Positions 16,751-27,388 of a DNA stretch of 64,000 nt are shown here, in pieces. A program made the position numbers and the translations under genes. Where the stretch lies: the NCBI GenBank assembly GCA_022709695.1, contig JAKLII010000001.1, forward strand, positions 398,881 through 462,880, in the 5' to 3' direction. Source of the stretch: Bacteroidota bacterium. Its GTDB lineage: Bacteria > Bacteroidota > Bacteroidia > Bacteroidales > SKPS01. Positions within the stretch are counted from its first letter, which is position 1. Each line of letters starts with the position of its first letter. The notes below the pieces were generated by a model that ran no database searches, was not told the origin of the DNA, and saw only the letters and a list, made by a program, of their open reading frames with translations.

Positions 16751-19171
16751 TCAGCTGAGTGAAAGATCCAGTACCTCTTTCATTTTATCCACGTAATGGA
16801 AGGTAATCCCCTCCACATACAGCGGCTGGATTTCTTCCACATCCTTGCGGTTGGCTTCCGGAAGAATCACAAAGGGGATCTTTGCCCGCTTGGCAGCCAG
16901 AATCTTCTCCTTGATCCCGCCTACCGGCAGCACCTTGCCACGGAGGGTGATTTCACCGGTCATGGCGAGATCGTTCCGTATGGGTTTGTGCAGGAATACC
17001 GATGTAATGGCCGTTAGCATGGCCACACCGGCCGAAGGGCCATCTTTGGGGGTAGCTCCTTCAGGCACATGCACATGCACATTTGAATCGGCAACTATCT
17101 GAGGATCAATTCCCAAATCCCCGGCATTGGATTTCAGATACTCAAACGCAAGGGTGGCAGACTCTTTCATCACATCGCCCAGGTTTCCGGTTAGGGTTAA
17201 CACCCCTTTCCCTTTGCTGGCGGTGGCTTCTATGAATAAAATCTCACCTCCGGTGGGTGTCCATGCAAGCCCCGTGGCCACGCCCGACAATCGGTCCCTG
17301 AGCCTGGACTCCTTCTGATACAAGGGTACTCCAAGTATCCGTACGGCGTCCTTAAGGGGGATTTTCTTTTTGAACGGTGTTCCCGCCACAATGTCCCGCG
17401 CCCTGCTTCTTACAATCCGGGCAATACATTTTTCCAGAAGCCTTACACCGGCTTCCCGGGTATAATCCTCTATCATCAGCCTGATTACCTCATCCGAAAA
17501 CCTGCAAGCTGCCGGTTTCACTCCATGCTCCGACAACTGTTTTGGTATCAGGTGGATACGTGCAATATCCACTTTCTCCTCCATCAGGTACCCCGACAGG
17601 TCGATCACCTCCATACGGTCGCGCAGGGCGGGATGGATGGTAGTAAGGTTGTTGGCTGTTGCGATGAACATCACCTTGCTCAGATCGTACTCCATCTCCA
17701 GGTAGTTGTCGTAAAATGCAGTATTCTGCTCGGGGTCAAGCACCTCCAGCAGCGCTGACGAGGGGTCGCCATTCACGTTGTTACCGCTCACCTTGTCGAT
17801 CTCATCCAGCACGAATACCGGATTGGAGGATTTCGACTTTTTGATACTCTGCAGAATCCTTCCCGGGAGTGCCCCGATGTAAGTCTTCCGGTGACCGCGG
17901 ATCTCTGCCTCATCGCGCAGGCCTCCCAACGACATGCGTACATATTTCCTTCCAAGAGCCCTGGCCACAGACTTCCCCAGCGACGTCTTACCTACACCCG
18001 GAGGCCCCACCAGACAAAGGATCGGGGATTTCATATCGCCCTTGAGCCGGATCACCGCCAGATACTCAATAATCCTCTCCTTAACCTTGTCAAGTCCGAA
18101 GTGGTCCTCATTTAAAACCTTTATGGCTCCTGCCAGATCGAACCGGTCTTCGGTATATTCGTTCCATGGCAGTTCGGTAAGAAATTCGAGATAATTCAGC
18201 TGTACGGCATAGTCGGCGGCCTGCACATTCATGCGCTGTAACTTTTGTATCTCCCGCTCAAAAACCTCTGCAACCGCTTCATTCCAGTGCTTTTTGGCGG
18301 CTTTCTCACGCAGCGATCTGATGTCCTGTTCACCGGGTGAACCCCCAAGTTCTTCCTGGATGGTTTTTAGCTGCTGGCTGAGGAAATAATCCCGCTGCTG
18401 TTTGTCGATATCGGTTTTTACCTTGCTCTGGATCTGGTTCTTCAGTTCCAGCAACTGCAACTCCTCTGTAAGTTTCTTCAGTACAATGGCTGCACGCTCA
18501 CGTAAATCGGGCGTTTCCAGCAGCATCTGCTTCTCCTCAACAGGGATGCTGAGGTTGGAGGAAACGAAATTGACCAGGAAAGCCGGACTGTCTATGTTTT
18601 TAATGGCGAAGGATGCTTCGGAAGGGATCTGCGGCGATTTTTCAATGATCTCCAGCGAGATATCCCTGAGGGAGTCTATGAGTGCCTTGAATTCTTCCGA
18701 CTTGTCGGGTCTTGATGCCCGTTCAAATTTCCGGATCCGGGCAAACATATAGGGTTCTGTCTGCACTACCTCTTCAATCTCGAACCGCTTTTTCCCCTGG
18801 ATGATCACTGTGGTGCTGCCATCAGGCATCTGGAGGGTTTTAATAATGACAGCAGCTGTACCTACCCTGTGAAGGTCCTGTGGCATCGGCTCCTCGATAT
18901 CCGGGTCTTTCTGGGCGACCACTCCGATGATCTTCGATTTCCGTGAGAAGTCGCGGATCAGCCGTATCGATTTATCACGACCAACGGTGATCGGAACCAC
19001 CACACCCGGAAACAGGATCATGTTTCTCAGGGGAAGGATCGGCAGGGTCGGGGGGAGTTTTTCACGGTTCATCCGCTCCTCATCTTCAGAAGAGAGGAGG
19101 GGGATCATTTCAGCATCATCATTCAGTACATCTCCCAGAATGATCCGGGCATTATCGTGGTTCATATCCAT
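16751..19171 (-). CDS. lon: ATP-dependent protease Lon
   Basis: Lon is the cytoplasmic AAA+ serine-lysine protease that degrades misfolded and regulatory proteins. The LON substrate-binding domain starts at [14 protein letters not shown]. The Walker A is GPPGVGKT and Walker B is VFVLDEIDK. The protease domain has catalytic Ser in PKDGPSAG and catalytic Lys in VGGIKEKIL, 43 residues apart as in E. coli Lon. I chose the start [10 protein letters not shown] at 19171 because the 16 residues upstream are not family-like; a start at 19219 is possible. About 806 residues. No promoter box was seen nearby. Confidence 0.97.
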   Translation of the reverse strand: MDMNHDNARIILGDVLNDDAEMIPLLSSEDEERMNREKLPPTLPILPLRNMILFPGVVVPITVGRDKSIRLIRDFSRKSKIIGVVAQKDPDIEEPMPQDLHRVGTAAVIIKTLQMPDGSTTVIIQGKKRFEIEEVVQTEPYMFARIRKFERASRPDKSEEFKALIDSLRDISLEIIEKSPQIPSEASFAIKNIDSPAFLVNFVSSNLSIPVEEKQMLLETPDLRERAAIVLKKLTEELQLLELKNQIQSKVKTDIDKQQRDYFLSQQLKTIQEELGGSPGEQDIRSLREKAAKKHWNEAVAEVFEREIQKLQRMNVQAADYAVQLNYLEFLTELPWNEYTEDRFDLAGAIKVLNEDHFGLDKVKERIIEYLAVIRLKGDMKSPILCLVGPPGVGKTSLGKSVARALGRKYVRMSLGGLRDEAEIRGHRKTYIGALPGRILQSIKKSKSSNPVFVLDEIDKVSGNNVNGDPSSALLEVLDPEQNTAFYDNYLEMEYDLSKVMFIATANNLTTIHPALRDRMEVIDLSGYLMEEKVDIARIHLIPKQLSEHGVKPAACRFSDEVIRLMIEDYTREAGVRLLEKCIARIVRSRARDIVAGTPFKKKIPLKDAVRILGVPLYQKESRLRDRLSGVATGLAWTPTGGEILFIEATASKGKGVLTLTGNLGDVMKESATLAFEYLKSNAGDLGIDPQIVADSNVHVHVPEGATPKDGPSAGVAMLTAITSVFLHKPIRNDLAMTGEITLRGKVLPVGGIKEKILAAKRAKIPFVILPEANRKDVEEIQPLYVEGITFHYVDKMKEVLDLSLS

Positions 19172-19349
19172 AAGCAATCTGCCATTTTGACGGTTGCCCG
19201 GCCCGCTGCTATGATACAACAGGGTTGGGGCTTTTCTAACAGGTTAATAACAAGGTTAATGTAGTTTCAGGCTTGCCAAAAGGGCCCGCCTGGTTCTGGA
19301 AAAGTCAACAGTTGTGCCATCCAAAGGTTCGGGGCAATTTGGCAGGCGC

Positions 19350-20519
19350 TTATTTGCGATAGACGAAGGTAGCCTGATAAACGCTTTTGAGGATACTCTT
19401 CTCTTTTGCATCGAAAGGGAGATTCCTCCGTGCAAAAACCCTTTCGGCAATCTCCACTGCCTTGTCGAAGTCGAAACTGGTGAAACCGGCGGCCCCTCCC
19501 CATGAGAAGGACGGGATGAACTGCCTTGGAAATCCTGAGCCGAACACATTGGCATTGACGCCAACCACGGTGCCGGTATTCAGCATGGTATTGATTCCGG
19601 TTTTGGAATGGTCGCCCATGATAACCCCCACGAACTGCAGACCGGTATCGATAAACCTTTGTTCATAGTAGTTCCATACCTTCACGATATCGTAACTGTT
19701 TTTCAGGTTCGAACTGCTGGTACCTGATCCGATGTTGCACCATTCGCCGATCACCGAGTTACCCATAAAACCATCATGGGCCTTGTTGCTGTAACCCAGA
19801 AATATCACATTATCAAGTTCGCCACCCACTTTGCACCATGGGCCGATGGTTGTGGCACCATAGATCCTGGCCCCCATTTTCACCACTGCATGATCGCACA
19901 GGGCAAAGCTCCCGCGGATCAGGGCTCCTTCCATAATCTCGGCCTGCTTCCCGATATACACCAGCCCATTGGTGGCATTGATCGTGGCATGGCTGATCAT
20001 GGCACCCTCTTCCACAAAAACGTTTTCAGGGGCAATCACATGGGTTCCCTTGCCAAATCCTGCAGATTTCCGCCCCTTTGTCACAATTGGGAAATCGTGC
20101 CTGATGGCCACATCGTTATACATGAAAAGATCCCATGGATAGTTCAGCTTTAGAGGGTTCCCGCCATACTCTACCAGCTCGATATCCTCCTGCTCTTTCC
20201 CTTCACGGTTGGTGCACATGGCAATGATATGGTCCCCGGAAACGAGTGACTGATTGATTTTCAGTTTCCTGATCATATCCACCATCCCCTGTTCCGGCTG
20301 AAATGAGGCGTTGATCAATATGTTTTCATCCTCTTCATGGATGGGGTACTTTGGCAACAGATAATTCTCGGTAAGGGTGGATGTTTTGGCGCCGAGAAAA
20401 TGTTCCCACTTCTCACGCATGGTAAGAATGCCAAACCGAAGATCAGCCACAGGCCTTACAAATGTAAGGGGGAGCATGTTTTTTCTGGTGATGAATTCGT
20501 CGAACAGAATATAATTCAT
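19350..20519 (-). CDS. GlmU family protein (nucleotidyltransferase/left-handed beta-helix)
   Basis: A 389-residue Bacteroidota protein with a divergent N-terminal nucleotidyltransferase-like half (NYILFDEFITRKNMLPLTFV, RPVADLRFGILTMRE) and a C-terminal left-handed beta-helix of hexapeptide repeats (for example VFVEEGAMISHATINA, GALIRGSFALCDHAVVKMGA). The family is annotated as GlmU-like and is thought to act in sugar nucleotide synthesis. The canonical GlmU LAAGxGTRM motif is absent, so activity as a GlcNAc-1-P uridyltransferase is uncertain. Confidence 0.85.
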   Translation of the reverse strand: MNYILFDEFITRKNMLPLTFVRPVADLRFGILTMREKWEHFLGAKTSTLTENYLLPKYPIHEEDENILINASFQPEQGMVDMIRKLKINQSLVSGDHIIAMCTNREGKEQEDIELVEYGGNPLKLNYPWDLFMYNDVAIRHDFPIVTKGRKSAGFGKGTHVIAPENVFVEEGAMISHATINATNGLVYIGKQAEIMEGALIRGSFALCDHAVVKMGARIYGATTIGPWCKVGGELDNVIFLGYSNKAHDGFMGNSVIGEWCNIGSGTSSSNLKNSYDIVKVWNYYEQRFIDTGLQFVGVIMGDHSKTGINTMLNTGTVVGVNANVFGSGFPRQFIPSFSWGGAAGFTSFDFDKAVEIAERVFARRNLPFDAKEKSILKSVYQATFVYRK

Positions 20520-20613
20520 ATCGAATCTTTGTATAGAATTGTTATCAGCGCAATATACGAAATTCTAAGGCCGCTGGTCAAGAGGAAAAAAAAAGATTTC
20601 AGCAGGGCTATCA

Positions 20614-20640
20614 ACAAAAAACCCGGCAGGAAGCCGGGTC
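20614..20640 (-). terminator. Terminator of the L31 gene
   Basis: On the minus strand ACCCGGC / GCCGGGT (loop TTCCT) is followed by a run of T. It lies 8 nt past the L31 stop. Confidence 0.88.
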
Positions 20641-20647
20641 AGAATTG

Positions 20648-20914
20648 CTATTTTTCTTTAGAACCGTAATGATTCTTGTACCGGCTTTTGAACTTATCAA
20701 CACGACCAGCGGTATCAACCAGCTTCATCTTTCCGGTGTAGAAAGGATGGGAGGTGTGTGAGATTTCAAGCTTCACCAAAGGGTACTCCTTGCCATCTTC
20801 CATGGTAATGGTATCTCTGGTTTTAACGGTAGAGCGGGTTATAAAGGAATAGTCGTTCGACATATCCTTGAAAACCACCATTCTGTAATCCTTCGGATGA
20901 ATATCCTTCTTCAT
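20648..20914 (-). CDS. rpmE2: 50S ribosomal protein L31 type B
   Basis: An 88-residue ribosomal protein. It begins [20 protein letters not shown] and contains [20 protein letters not shown], the type B signature; the four zinc-binding cysteines of type A L31 are absent. It is transcribed alone, with a promoter box 76 nt upstream and a strong terminator downstream. Confidence 0.96.
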   Translation of the reverse strand: MKKDIHPKDYRMVVFKDMSNDYSFITRSTVKTRDTITMEDGKEYPLVKLEISHTSHPFYTGKMKLVDTAGRVDKFKSRYKNHYGSKEK

Positions 20915-20989
20915 AACGCCTGATTTATTTTGTGCTTACATTAAACATCTTCTCCCGAAACCGGTCATACCATTCCGGAAATCAGGCGG

Positions 20990-20997
20990 CAAAATTA
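20990..20997 (-). promoter_or_regulatory. -7 box for rpmE2
   Basis: The minus strand reads TAATTTTG, a perfect TAnnTTTG match, predicting a leader of about 70 nt. Confidence 0.6.
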
Positions 20998-21098
20998 ATC
21001 ATAATTTCCCAAATAAAAACCGGTTTGAAAGTTTTTTTTATATTCTGTAAGGATTAGACCATTTTATATTTTCTTTGTATGCTAAAACCCTATTCGCT

Positions 21099-23684
21099 GT
21101 GAGAGCCTTCAAGTTATCTTTGCTAATTCTGCCCTTGCTGATGATAATTCCTCGGGCCGGGTACCTGTACGCCCAAACCTATCAGTTCGGTGTGAACTTT
21201 ACCAACAATGCCACCCTAAGCACCTGCTCAGGAACCTTTTACGACAGCGGCGGACCTTATCAGGCATACAACAATAACGAGAACTATGTGGTTACTTTTT
21301 CCTCCTCTTCGGCCACCAACACCCATATCAAGATTTATTTCAACAATTTCAACGTTCACAATACCGATACCCTTTTCATCTATGACGGCCCCAATACCAC
21401 CGCACCGCTGATTTCGAGCGGGCCCGCCGGACTGCCGTGGTTCAATAATTCAAATACCCTTACCCTGTTTCAGGTTGAAGCTAATATCACCAACACATCG
21501 GGTGCAATTACCTTCAGGTTTAAATCGAACAGTGCCAGTGCCGACGCCGGCTGGGATGCTACCATAAGCTGCAGCACCCCCTGCCAGCAGGTTATGGCTG
21601 ATCTTGACACCCTGGTGATGTCGCCAAAACCCAACGACAGCAATTATGTCGATGTATGTTTCGGCAGCCCTGTGATTTTCAGTGGCCGCGGCATCTATCC
21701 TCAGAATGGTTTTTCCTACCAGCAGCACGATTCCACCTCATTGTTCATCTGGAACTTTGGGGATGGCATCATCGATACCGGAAAAACCATAGCCCATACC
21801 TACGCCACCGTCAGAGGATATGACGTAATGCTGGTGGTGAAGGATCACACAGGATGCAAAAGCACCAACGCCATCAGCCTTAGGGTAAGGATCGCCGATG
21901 ATCCGATCACTTCAGTGATACAACCGCCATCCATCTGCACCGGCGATAGCATCCTGCTGAATGTCAGACACAAAAGCAATCCAAATGTCAAGGTAAAGGA
22001 TCTTTCCTACAAGCAGTCTTCCAGCCAGCGTTTCGACAGCACGATGTTTATCCCGGATGGCCCCAACTGCCCTACCCAGTGCTATTATACCGATGTGGTG
22101 TTCAATAACTTCCTTCCCGGACAAACCATTCAGTCGGCATCTGATATTCTGGGTATCTGTGTGAATATGGAGCATTCGTTCGTGGGCGATCTTGAATTTA
22201 CCATCGTATGCCCCAATAACCAGCAGGCCGTTTTAAAAACCTATATCAATTCAGGTGGTGCCTTTATGGGGGTCCCCCTCGACGGCGCACCCTGGGATAA
22301 CTCCTCATTCCCATGTGACCCTACCCTGAACCAGGTGGGTACCGGCTGGAATTACTGCTGGTCCCAAACCTACCCGAACATCGGAACGGTAAATTCCCAC
22401 TCGATCCAGAGCCAGCTCGACTCCACCAACACGGTAAACCACACCGGATACTATACCCCAGACCAACCTTTCGGCAACCTGGCAGGATGCCCCCTCAACG
22501 GTACATGGTCCATCAAAATTTGTGATTTCTGGGGCATCGACAACGGGTACATCTTTTCATGGGACCTGCACCTGAACCCCCTCCTGCTCCCGACCAACTG
22601 GTCGTATTACGTGGGTATCGATACCATCATCTGGAATGGTCCAGGAATTTCTATGGTCAACGACTCTACCATCTACGCCAAACCGGTTACTCCCGGTCCC
22701 AACAACTATACAGTGCAGATTGTTAATGATTTCGGCTGTATTTACGACACGGTGCTGGTGGTGAACACAAAGCCCACACCGGTGGTTGACCTTGGAAAAG
22801 ACTCCACCATATGCATCGGTACGCTGTACGCATTCAATGCGGGCAATCCCGGGGCCACCTACAACTGGTCGAACGGAATCACCACCCAAACCATGCAGGT
22901 GTCGCTGCCAGGCACCTATTCCGTGACCGTTACCAAGGACGGATGTTCGGGAGTGGATACCATGCAATTGAGCGTGGCACCCCTCCCTACGGTTAACCTG
23001 GGCCCAGACGAATGTTACACTGCCCCGGTTACCCTGGATGCCGGCAATCCCGGACTGCTCTATCAGTGGTCCACCGGCGCAAATACCCAAACCCTGCAGA
23101 TCACCCAGTCAGGGATCTATGCCGTTACGGTTACATCTCCCATGAGCAAGGACTGTTTTGGCGCAGATGATATCGTGCTGAAAATCATCCCTGAACCACA
23201 GTTTGTGATGGAGGATGGCGAAATCTGCAGCCATGAGAAACTTACCCTGGTTGGAATTGCTTTCCAGCATCCGGAGTACATCCTGCACTGGCTTCCCGGC
23301 GGTCAGAATACCGTGCCGCTTGTGGTCCAGGATCTTACCCCCGGCCAATATGTGTATACCCTCGAGGTGGAGGGTTGCACGAAGTACAGCGCCAGCGCCA
23401 CAGTAACCGTTCCCGACTGTGAACTGATTGTCCCCAATGTGTTTACCCCCAACGCCGACGGACACAACGATGTGTTTGAAATCGAAAATCTGGAGCACTA
23501 TAAAAACAGCTATATGGCGATCTACGACCGATGGGGGAACCGGGTTTACGAGAGCAGCGATTATGCAGGTGACTGGTGGACCGGCGAAGGTAATGCAGAT
23601 GGCATTTACTTTTATGTGCTGCTGGTTACCGACGGAGTAGATCAGAAATACCACGGGTCGGTGACCCTGATGCGCGGGGAGTAA
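21099..23684 (+). CDS. Secreted CUB/PKD/P-domain protein with T9SS type B (gliding-associated) C-terminus
   Basis: An 861-residue exported multidomain protein. I chose GTG at 21099 because it gives a clean signal peptide (FKLSLLILPLLMIIPRAG) and a near-consensus promoter box lies at 21070-21077; the open frame itself begins at 21075 with TTG. Domains in order: CUB-like (about 30-160), PKD-like (WNFGDG, about 205-265), proprotein-convertase P-like domain (about 320-505, ending ICDFWGIDNGYIFSWDLHL), two short Ig-like cysteine-bearing repeats (LGKDSTICIG, LGPDECYTAP), then the gliding-motility C-terminal domain from VPNVFTPNADGHNDVFEI to the end. It is a probable surface adhesin; no enzyme motif is seen. 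Confidence 0.87.
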   Translation: MRAFKLSLLILPLLMIIPRAGYLYAQTYQFGVNFTNNATLSTCSGTFYDSGGPYQAYNNNENYVVTFSSSSATNTHIKIYFNNFNVHNTDTLFIYDGPNTTAPLISSGPAGLPWFNNSNTLTLFQVEANITNTSGAITFRFKSNSASADAGWDATISCSTPCQQVMADLDTLVMSPKPNDSNYVDVCFGSPVIFSGRGIYPQNGFSYQQHDSTSLFIWNFGDGIIDTGKTIAHTYATVRGYDVMLVVKDHTGCKSTNAISLRVRIADDPITSVIQPPSICTGDSILLNVRHKSNPNVKVKDLSYKQSSSQRFDSTMFIPDGPNCPTQCYYTDVVFNNFLPGQTIQSASDILGICVNMEHSFVGDLEFTIVCPNNQQAVLKTYINSGGAFMGVPLDGAPWDNSSFPCDPTLNQVGTGWNYCWSQTYPNIGTVNSHSIQSQLDSTNTVNHTGYYTPDQPFGNLAGCPLNGTWSIKICDFWGIDNGYIFSWDLHLNPLLLPTNWSYYVGIDTIIWNGPGISMVNDSTIYAKPVTPGPNNYTVQIVNDFGCIYDTVLVVNTKPTPVVDLGKDSTICIGTLYAFNAGNPGATYNWSNGITTQTMQVSLPGTYSVTVTKDGCSGVDTMQLSVAPLPTVNLGPDECYTAPVTLDAGNPGLLYQWSTGANTQTLQITQSGIYAVTVTSPMSKDCFGADDIVLKIIPEPQFVMEDGEICSHEKLTLVGIAFQHPEYILHWLPGGQNTVPLVVQDLTPGQYVYTLEVEGCTKYSASATVTVPDCELIVPNVFTPNADGHNDVFEIENLEHYKNSYMAIYDRWGNRVYESSDYAGDWWTGEGNADGIYFYVLLVTDGVDQKYHGSVTLMRGE

Positions 23685-23688
23685 TGAT

Positions 23689-24777
23689 TTATTCTGTCTG
23701 CGGTAAAGAACCTTTCAGATCAAGTAAGAACCTGAGGGTATCGGTTCTGTCGGCATAATCCCACAGGTCGGGTTGCTGCGATTTTCCGTAAGGCACTTCC
23801 ATACCCACAATCACCTGATCGGCAACCACGGTCTGCAGCTGTGGGACATGGCTTCGGATGATGGCTTCCATCTCATTCCGGGATCTGTAGTACTGATAGT
23901 GCAGCACCGCCAATGGACTGGCAAGCGCCTGATCCTCCACCAGCAGCAGGTTGGGATGATCGATGAAGGGAATGCCATTCAGCAGAAAGATGGACTTCCT
24001 GTAGTCGTAATTGTTGCGGTACTTGTGATGAAAGGCCGCATCTGTACGGGCATCAAACAGGGAGATCAGGCCGTTGAAATCATACCCTTCGGGCACAAGA
24101 ATCTTGGACACACTCCGGCATCCCATGCCGAAATAGGTAAAGATGTCGTCGCAGAGATCATCCAGCTCGGTAAAACTTTCATTTCCCGTTACCACCGCCA
24201 GGCTGTTCCGGTTCTTCCGGATCAGATGGGGGTATTTACCGAAGTAATATTCGAAGTAACGGGAGGTATTGTCAGATCCTGTGGCAATCACCCCATCAAA
24301 ACCCGATACCTGCCCGGTGGTAAATTCAACCCCGGATTCGAGCGAAGGTTCAGCAGAAGCCATGATCCTCAGCGCAGCAGGGATCAGATGAAGATCCTCT
24401 GAGGAGAGCTTGGCAATCACCCGATGGCCGGCCATAAGGCAACAGACGAGGTCGTGAAAACCTACCATGGGGATATTACCCGCCATCACGACCAGAATGT
24501 TTGCGGAGGGCAGATCACGCCGGGTAATCAGTTCAGGATACATCTTTAACCACCGGTTTATCCTCGAAGGCATCAGCGCCTGCTGCCAGCCGGAAAGGCA
24601 GTAATGAATTGCTGCTCTGGTGAACCAGGGATTCTCCTGAGCCCGTGCAACCGCCTCCGACAGCCATTGGGCCATCTCACCTTCGGGCTTCACCGGATCA
24701 GCCAGATACGTTTTAATGACATCACCAAGGCTAACCAATGCTTTTCCTATCCTGTCCGATACCAAATCCCTCTTCAT
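23689..24777 (-). CDS. Acyl-CoA reductase, LuxC family
   Basis: A 362-residue aldehyde dehydrogenase-fold enzyme that reduces acyl-CoA or acyl esters to aldehydes. The candidate nucleophile is C220 in FTYFGMGCRSVSKI, followed by the conserved ILVPEGYDF segment; VVMAGNIPMVGFHDL (about 96-110) is the cofactor-binding region. The physiological product in non-luminous Bacteroidota is not known. It is convergent with the adhesin gene (5 nt gap) and divergent from the gene at 24873, sharing with it a promoter region filled by a 7-bp tandem repeat that begins 12 nt from its ATG. Confidence 0.88.
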   Translation of the reverse strand: MKRDLVSDRIGKALVSLGDVIKTYLADPVKPEGEMAQWLSEAVARAQENPWFTRAAIHYCLSGWQQALMPSRINRWLKMYPELITRRDLPSANILVVMAGNIPMVGFHDLVCCLMAGHRVIAKLSSEDLHLIPAALRIMASAEPSLESGVEFTTGQVSGFDGVIATGSDNTSRYFEYYFGKYPHLIRKNRNSLAVVTGNESFTELDDLCDDIFTYFGMGCRSVSKILVPEGYDFNGLISLFDARTDAAFHHKYRNNYDYRKSIFLLNGIPFIDHPNLLLVEDQALASPLAVLHYQYYRSRNEMEAIIRSHVPQLQTVVADQVIVGMEVPYGKSQQPDLWDYADRTDTLRFLLDLKGSLPQTE

Positions 24778-24786
24778 TCCTGACTT

Positions 24787-24831
<45 letters not shown>

Positions 24832-24837
24832 TCCTTC

Positions 24838-24845
24838 TATCTTTG
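24838..24845 (+). promoter_or_regulatory. -7 box for the 24873 gene
   Basis: TATCTTTG, a perfect match, directly after the heptamer array and 27 nt before the ATG. This shows that the open frame reading back to 24738 is not translated there. Confidence 0.75.
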
Positions 24846-24872
24846 TTGCCAAAGGTACCAAATTCCCGTTTC

Positions 24873-25958
24873 ATGGTGAGAAAACCCTGCTTTGCCAATC
24901 CGGCCCTGATAATGCTCTTTATGTTCATCACAATGCTCCCGGTGCACATCCGTGCCCAGGAGATGTCGGAGTTCCGGGAATACGAGGACTCCCTTGCTGT
25001 ATTGTCACAAAAGGTATTTCAGGGTTCTGATGAAGCAGCCAGATATGAAGCCAATGAGGCCTTCATCAGCCTCCTTGCCGAAGCGCTTTCACTGAATAAT
25101 TCGTTCAGATATCCGTTCGATTCACTTAAAACGGTAAATATTCTGCCATCGCCCGATAAAAGGTTCCGGCTGATTACCTGGATGCTGGCAAAAGATGACG
25201 GCACCTATCAGTACTTTGGTTTTATCCAGGCGTTCAGCAGACGCAAAAACGATTATGAAGTGTATTTCCTTACCGATCTGGCCGACAAATCCGATGCGCC
25301 TGAAATGCGCATACTGGACCATAAAAACTGGTACGGGGCGGTGTATTATAATATCATACTCACCCGTTACAACGGAAACCGATATTATACCCTGCTTGGC
25401 TGGGAGGGACACAACCGTTTAACGACCAAAAAGGTGATAGAGGTCATGACCCTCCGTTCCAACGGGATGCCCCGGTTTGGGCAAAGCCTTTTCAGGTACG
25501 GACAGCCCCAGCAGAAGCGGGTGATATTTGAGTATTCAGCCCTGGCATCCATGAACCTGCGATACGAGAAACAGCATTATTATATCAAAAAGAAAAAGCT
25601 CTTCGCACGGGAATCATCCCCCGGACAGCATCGCCGAAACCCATCCGGGGACCAGAGGAAACCGGGCATCTTCTCCTTTATGACACGATGGATGCGGCAG
25701 GATGCCCCAAAACCCCGTGCCCCCAGAGGTTACAGATTATCAAGAAAAGCTGCCGATATGATTGTCCTTGACCACCTCGTTCCCCTAAATCCTTCGGTTA
25801 CCGGACAACGCCAGTTTTATGTGCCTGAGGGAAATATTATGTGCGGTTTTGTGTTTGACCATGGCAAGTGGAAATATATCGAAGATATTGATGCAAGGAA
25901 TCCCGCCCACCGTTACGACAAACCCTCGAAACGACCAAAACCGGAAAGGGGGCTGTAA
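24873..25958 (+). CDS. Hypothetical exported protein
   Basis: A 361-residue protein I do not recognise. It starts MVRKPCFANPALIMLFMFIT and has a signal peptide ending near PVHIRAQ. The body has an FDSLKTVNILPSPDKRFRLI segment and an aromatic-rich NWYGAVYYNIILTRYNGNRY stretch; the C-terminal third is basic and proline-rich (KKKKLFARESSPGQHRRN). The start was chosen from the promoter position and signal peptide. It is followed after 31 nt by the Sel1 protein gene, probably in the same transcript. Likely periplasmic or outer membrane associated. Confidence 0.75.
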   Translation: MVRKPCFANPALIMLFMFITMLPVHIRAQEMSEFREYEDSLAVLSQKVFQGSDEAARYEANEAFISLLAEALSLNNSFRYPFDSLKTVNILPSPDKRFRLITWMLAKDDGTYQYFGFIQAFSRRKNDYEVYFLTDLADKSDAPEMRILDHKNWYGAVYYNIILTRYNGNRYYTLLGWEGHNRLTTKKVIEVMTLRSNGMPRFGQSLFRYGQPQQKRVIFEYSALASMNLRYEKQHYYIKKKKLFARESSPGQHRRNPSGDQRKPGIFSFMTRWMRQDAPKPRAPRGYRLSRKAADMIVLDHLVPLNPSVTGQRQFYVPEGNIMCGFVFDHGKWKYIEDIDARNPAHRYDKPSKRPKPERGL

Positions 25959-25989
25959 CCAGGAATCCGCAGAACCGATACAATTATAT

Positions 25990-27249
25990 ATGTATATACC
26001 CAAGCATTGCCTGAAACTGATTTCGATCCTGCTTGTGCTGCCCCTGACAGGCATGGCGCAATCACCCCCTACACTTCCGAAACTCCCGGCACCGCCCGAT
26101 ATTAGCCAGGCCTACAGGGCTAACCCCTATTTTTATGAGGTAATGACCGGATTTCCGGACAATAACAGCTTTTACAAGTATGATTTTGAAGAGGTAAAGA
26201 AGAAAGCCAGGCACGATCCGGCCATGATGGTGGTGCTTGGCGACCATTACCGGATCGGGCGCTCAACCGATGTGGATCTGAAGAAGGCACTGAAGGAGTA
26301 TCACAAGGCAGCTGCAAAGGGAAATCCTTCCGGCAACCACCGGATCGCCTATATGTATGCCGATGGATTGGGGCTCCCGAAAGATCCTGCGATGATTATG
26401 GAATTCCTGAAGAAGAGTGCAGATGGCGGATACGCACCTGCCCAGTACGACTATGCCCTGATCTTCCTGAACGGAAAATTCGACCAGCCGCGCGATGTTA
26501 AAAAGGCCAGTCTCTATCTTAAGAAAGCCTCTGCCCAGGGCCATCGGAACGCTACTGAGCTCCTGGCGATGCTTGCCTTTCATACTGCCTCCCTGGAAGC
26601 AGGGCTGCCCACAGGGCTCAAACAGGCCACAGATATGTTCAGGCTTGTTAAAGACACCGATGGTGAAAAGAAACTGATGCAGCAGATGGCCACTTTCTCC
26701 GGCCTTCGGTATTATCTGGCTACCTTTCCCGGCTTTCTGCCCGATGTCACCCTGCCGGAGGATCCGACCGACAGCACAGAAGGAATCAGGCTGATAACAG
26801 AACTGGAAAAAAACAAAGGGTTACTCGGGGATAAATTTATTCAGACCTATCGCCAGGAGCTGGCTGAAAATATTCTCTACCGGTATTATTTTGCCGCCCA
26901 GGGCAACAGAACATCCCTGTTAAAGTTTCTTGTATTCTGCGACCAGAGATCCAAATGGTTAAGCCCTTACCATACCCGCTATACTGAAGCAGCTGCCCGT
27001 GATTTCCGTCTTACGGTGACTGCTCTCTCCATTGTGGCCGCCGATTCGTTGTTTGCAGAATTCGACTCCTATCCGAAGGTTTTTTCGGCAGATGCACACC
27101 CCCTTATTGCAGACCGCATCTTTGTTTCCACATTCCTGCGCGAAAACCCGCAGGAGGTAAGGGACCATCTCAAAAACCTGTTGATGGAACGAAACTGGAT
27201 CGTGGCAAACCTTCCGGCCAAACACCGCAACACACTCGGTATTCCATGA
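25990..27249 (+). CDS. Exported Sel1-like repeat protein
   Basis: A 419-residue protein with signal peptide (MYIPKHCLKLISILLVLPLTG then MAQ) and a block of Sel1/TPR-like helical repeats at about residues 70-170 (KKALKEYHKAAAKGNPSGNH; YMYADGLGLPKDPAMIMEFL; KKASAQGHRNATELL). Such repeats mediate protein contacts in the periplasm. The C-terminal half has no recognised domain. The ATG at 25990 is preferred because the longer frame would overlap the upstream gene by 140 nt. Confidence 0.82.
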   Translation: MYIPKHCLKLISILLVLPLTGMAQSPPTLPKLPAPPDISQAYRANPYFYEVMTGFPDNNSFYKYDFEEVKKKARHDPAMMVVLGDHYRIGRSTDVDLKKALKEYHKAAAKGNPSGNHRIAYMYADGLGLPKDPAMIMEFLKKSADGGYAPAQYDYALIFLNGKFDQPRDVKKASLYLKKASAQGHRNATELLAMLAFHTASLEAGLPTGLKQATDMFRLVKDTDGEKKLMQQMATFSGLRYYLATFPGFLPDVTLPEDPTDSTEGIRLITELEKNKGLLGDKFIQTYRQELAENILYRYYFAAQGNRTSLLKFLVFCDQRSKWLSPYHTRYTEAAARDFRLTVTALSIVAADSLFAEFDSYPKVFSADAHPLIADRIFVSTFLRENPQEVRDHLKNLLMERNWIVANLPAKHRNTLGIP

Positions 27250-27330
27250 TATTCCGGTTGATTAACCCCTGCTTGTTGATAACTTCCTGATCTATATCCC
27301 TCTGAGCTGCAATGGTCTAAAAAAAACCGG

Positions 27331-27338
27331 TATCTTTG
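27331..27338 (+). promoter_or_regulatory. -7 box for the 27389 gene
   Basis: TATCTTTG, a perfect TAnnTTTG match, 50 nt before the ATG. Confidence 0.7.
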
Positions 27339-27388
27339 CCGCACAAAACGAACACAAGATTGTTTGCACTAAAACGTTATACCCATTG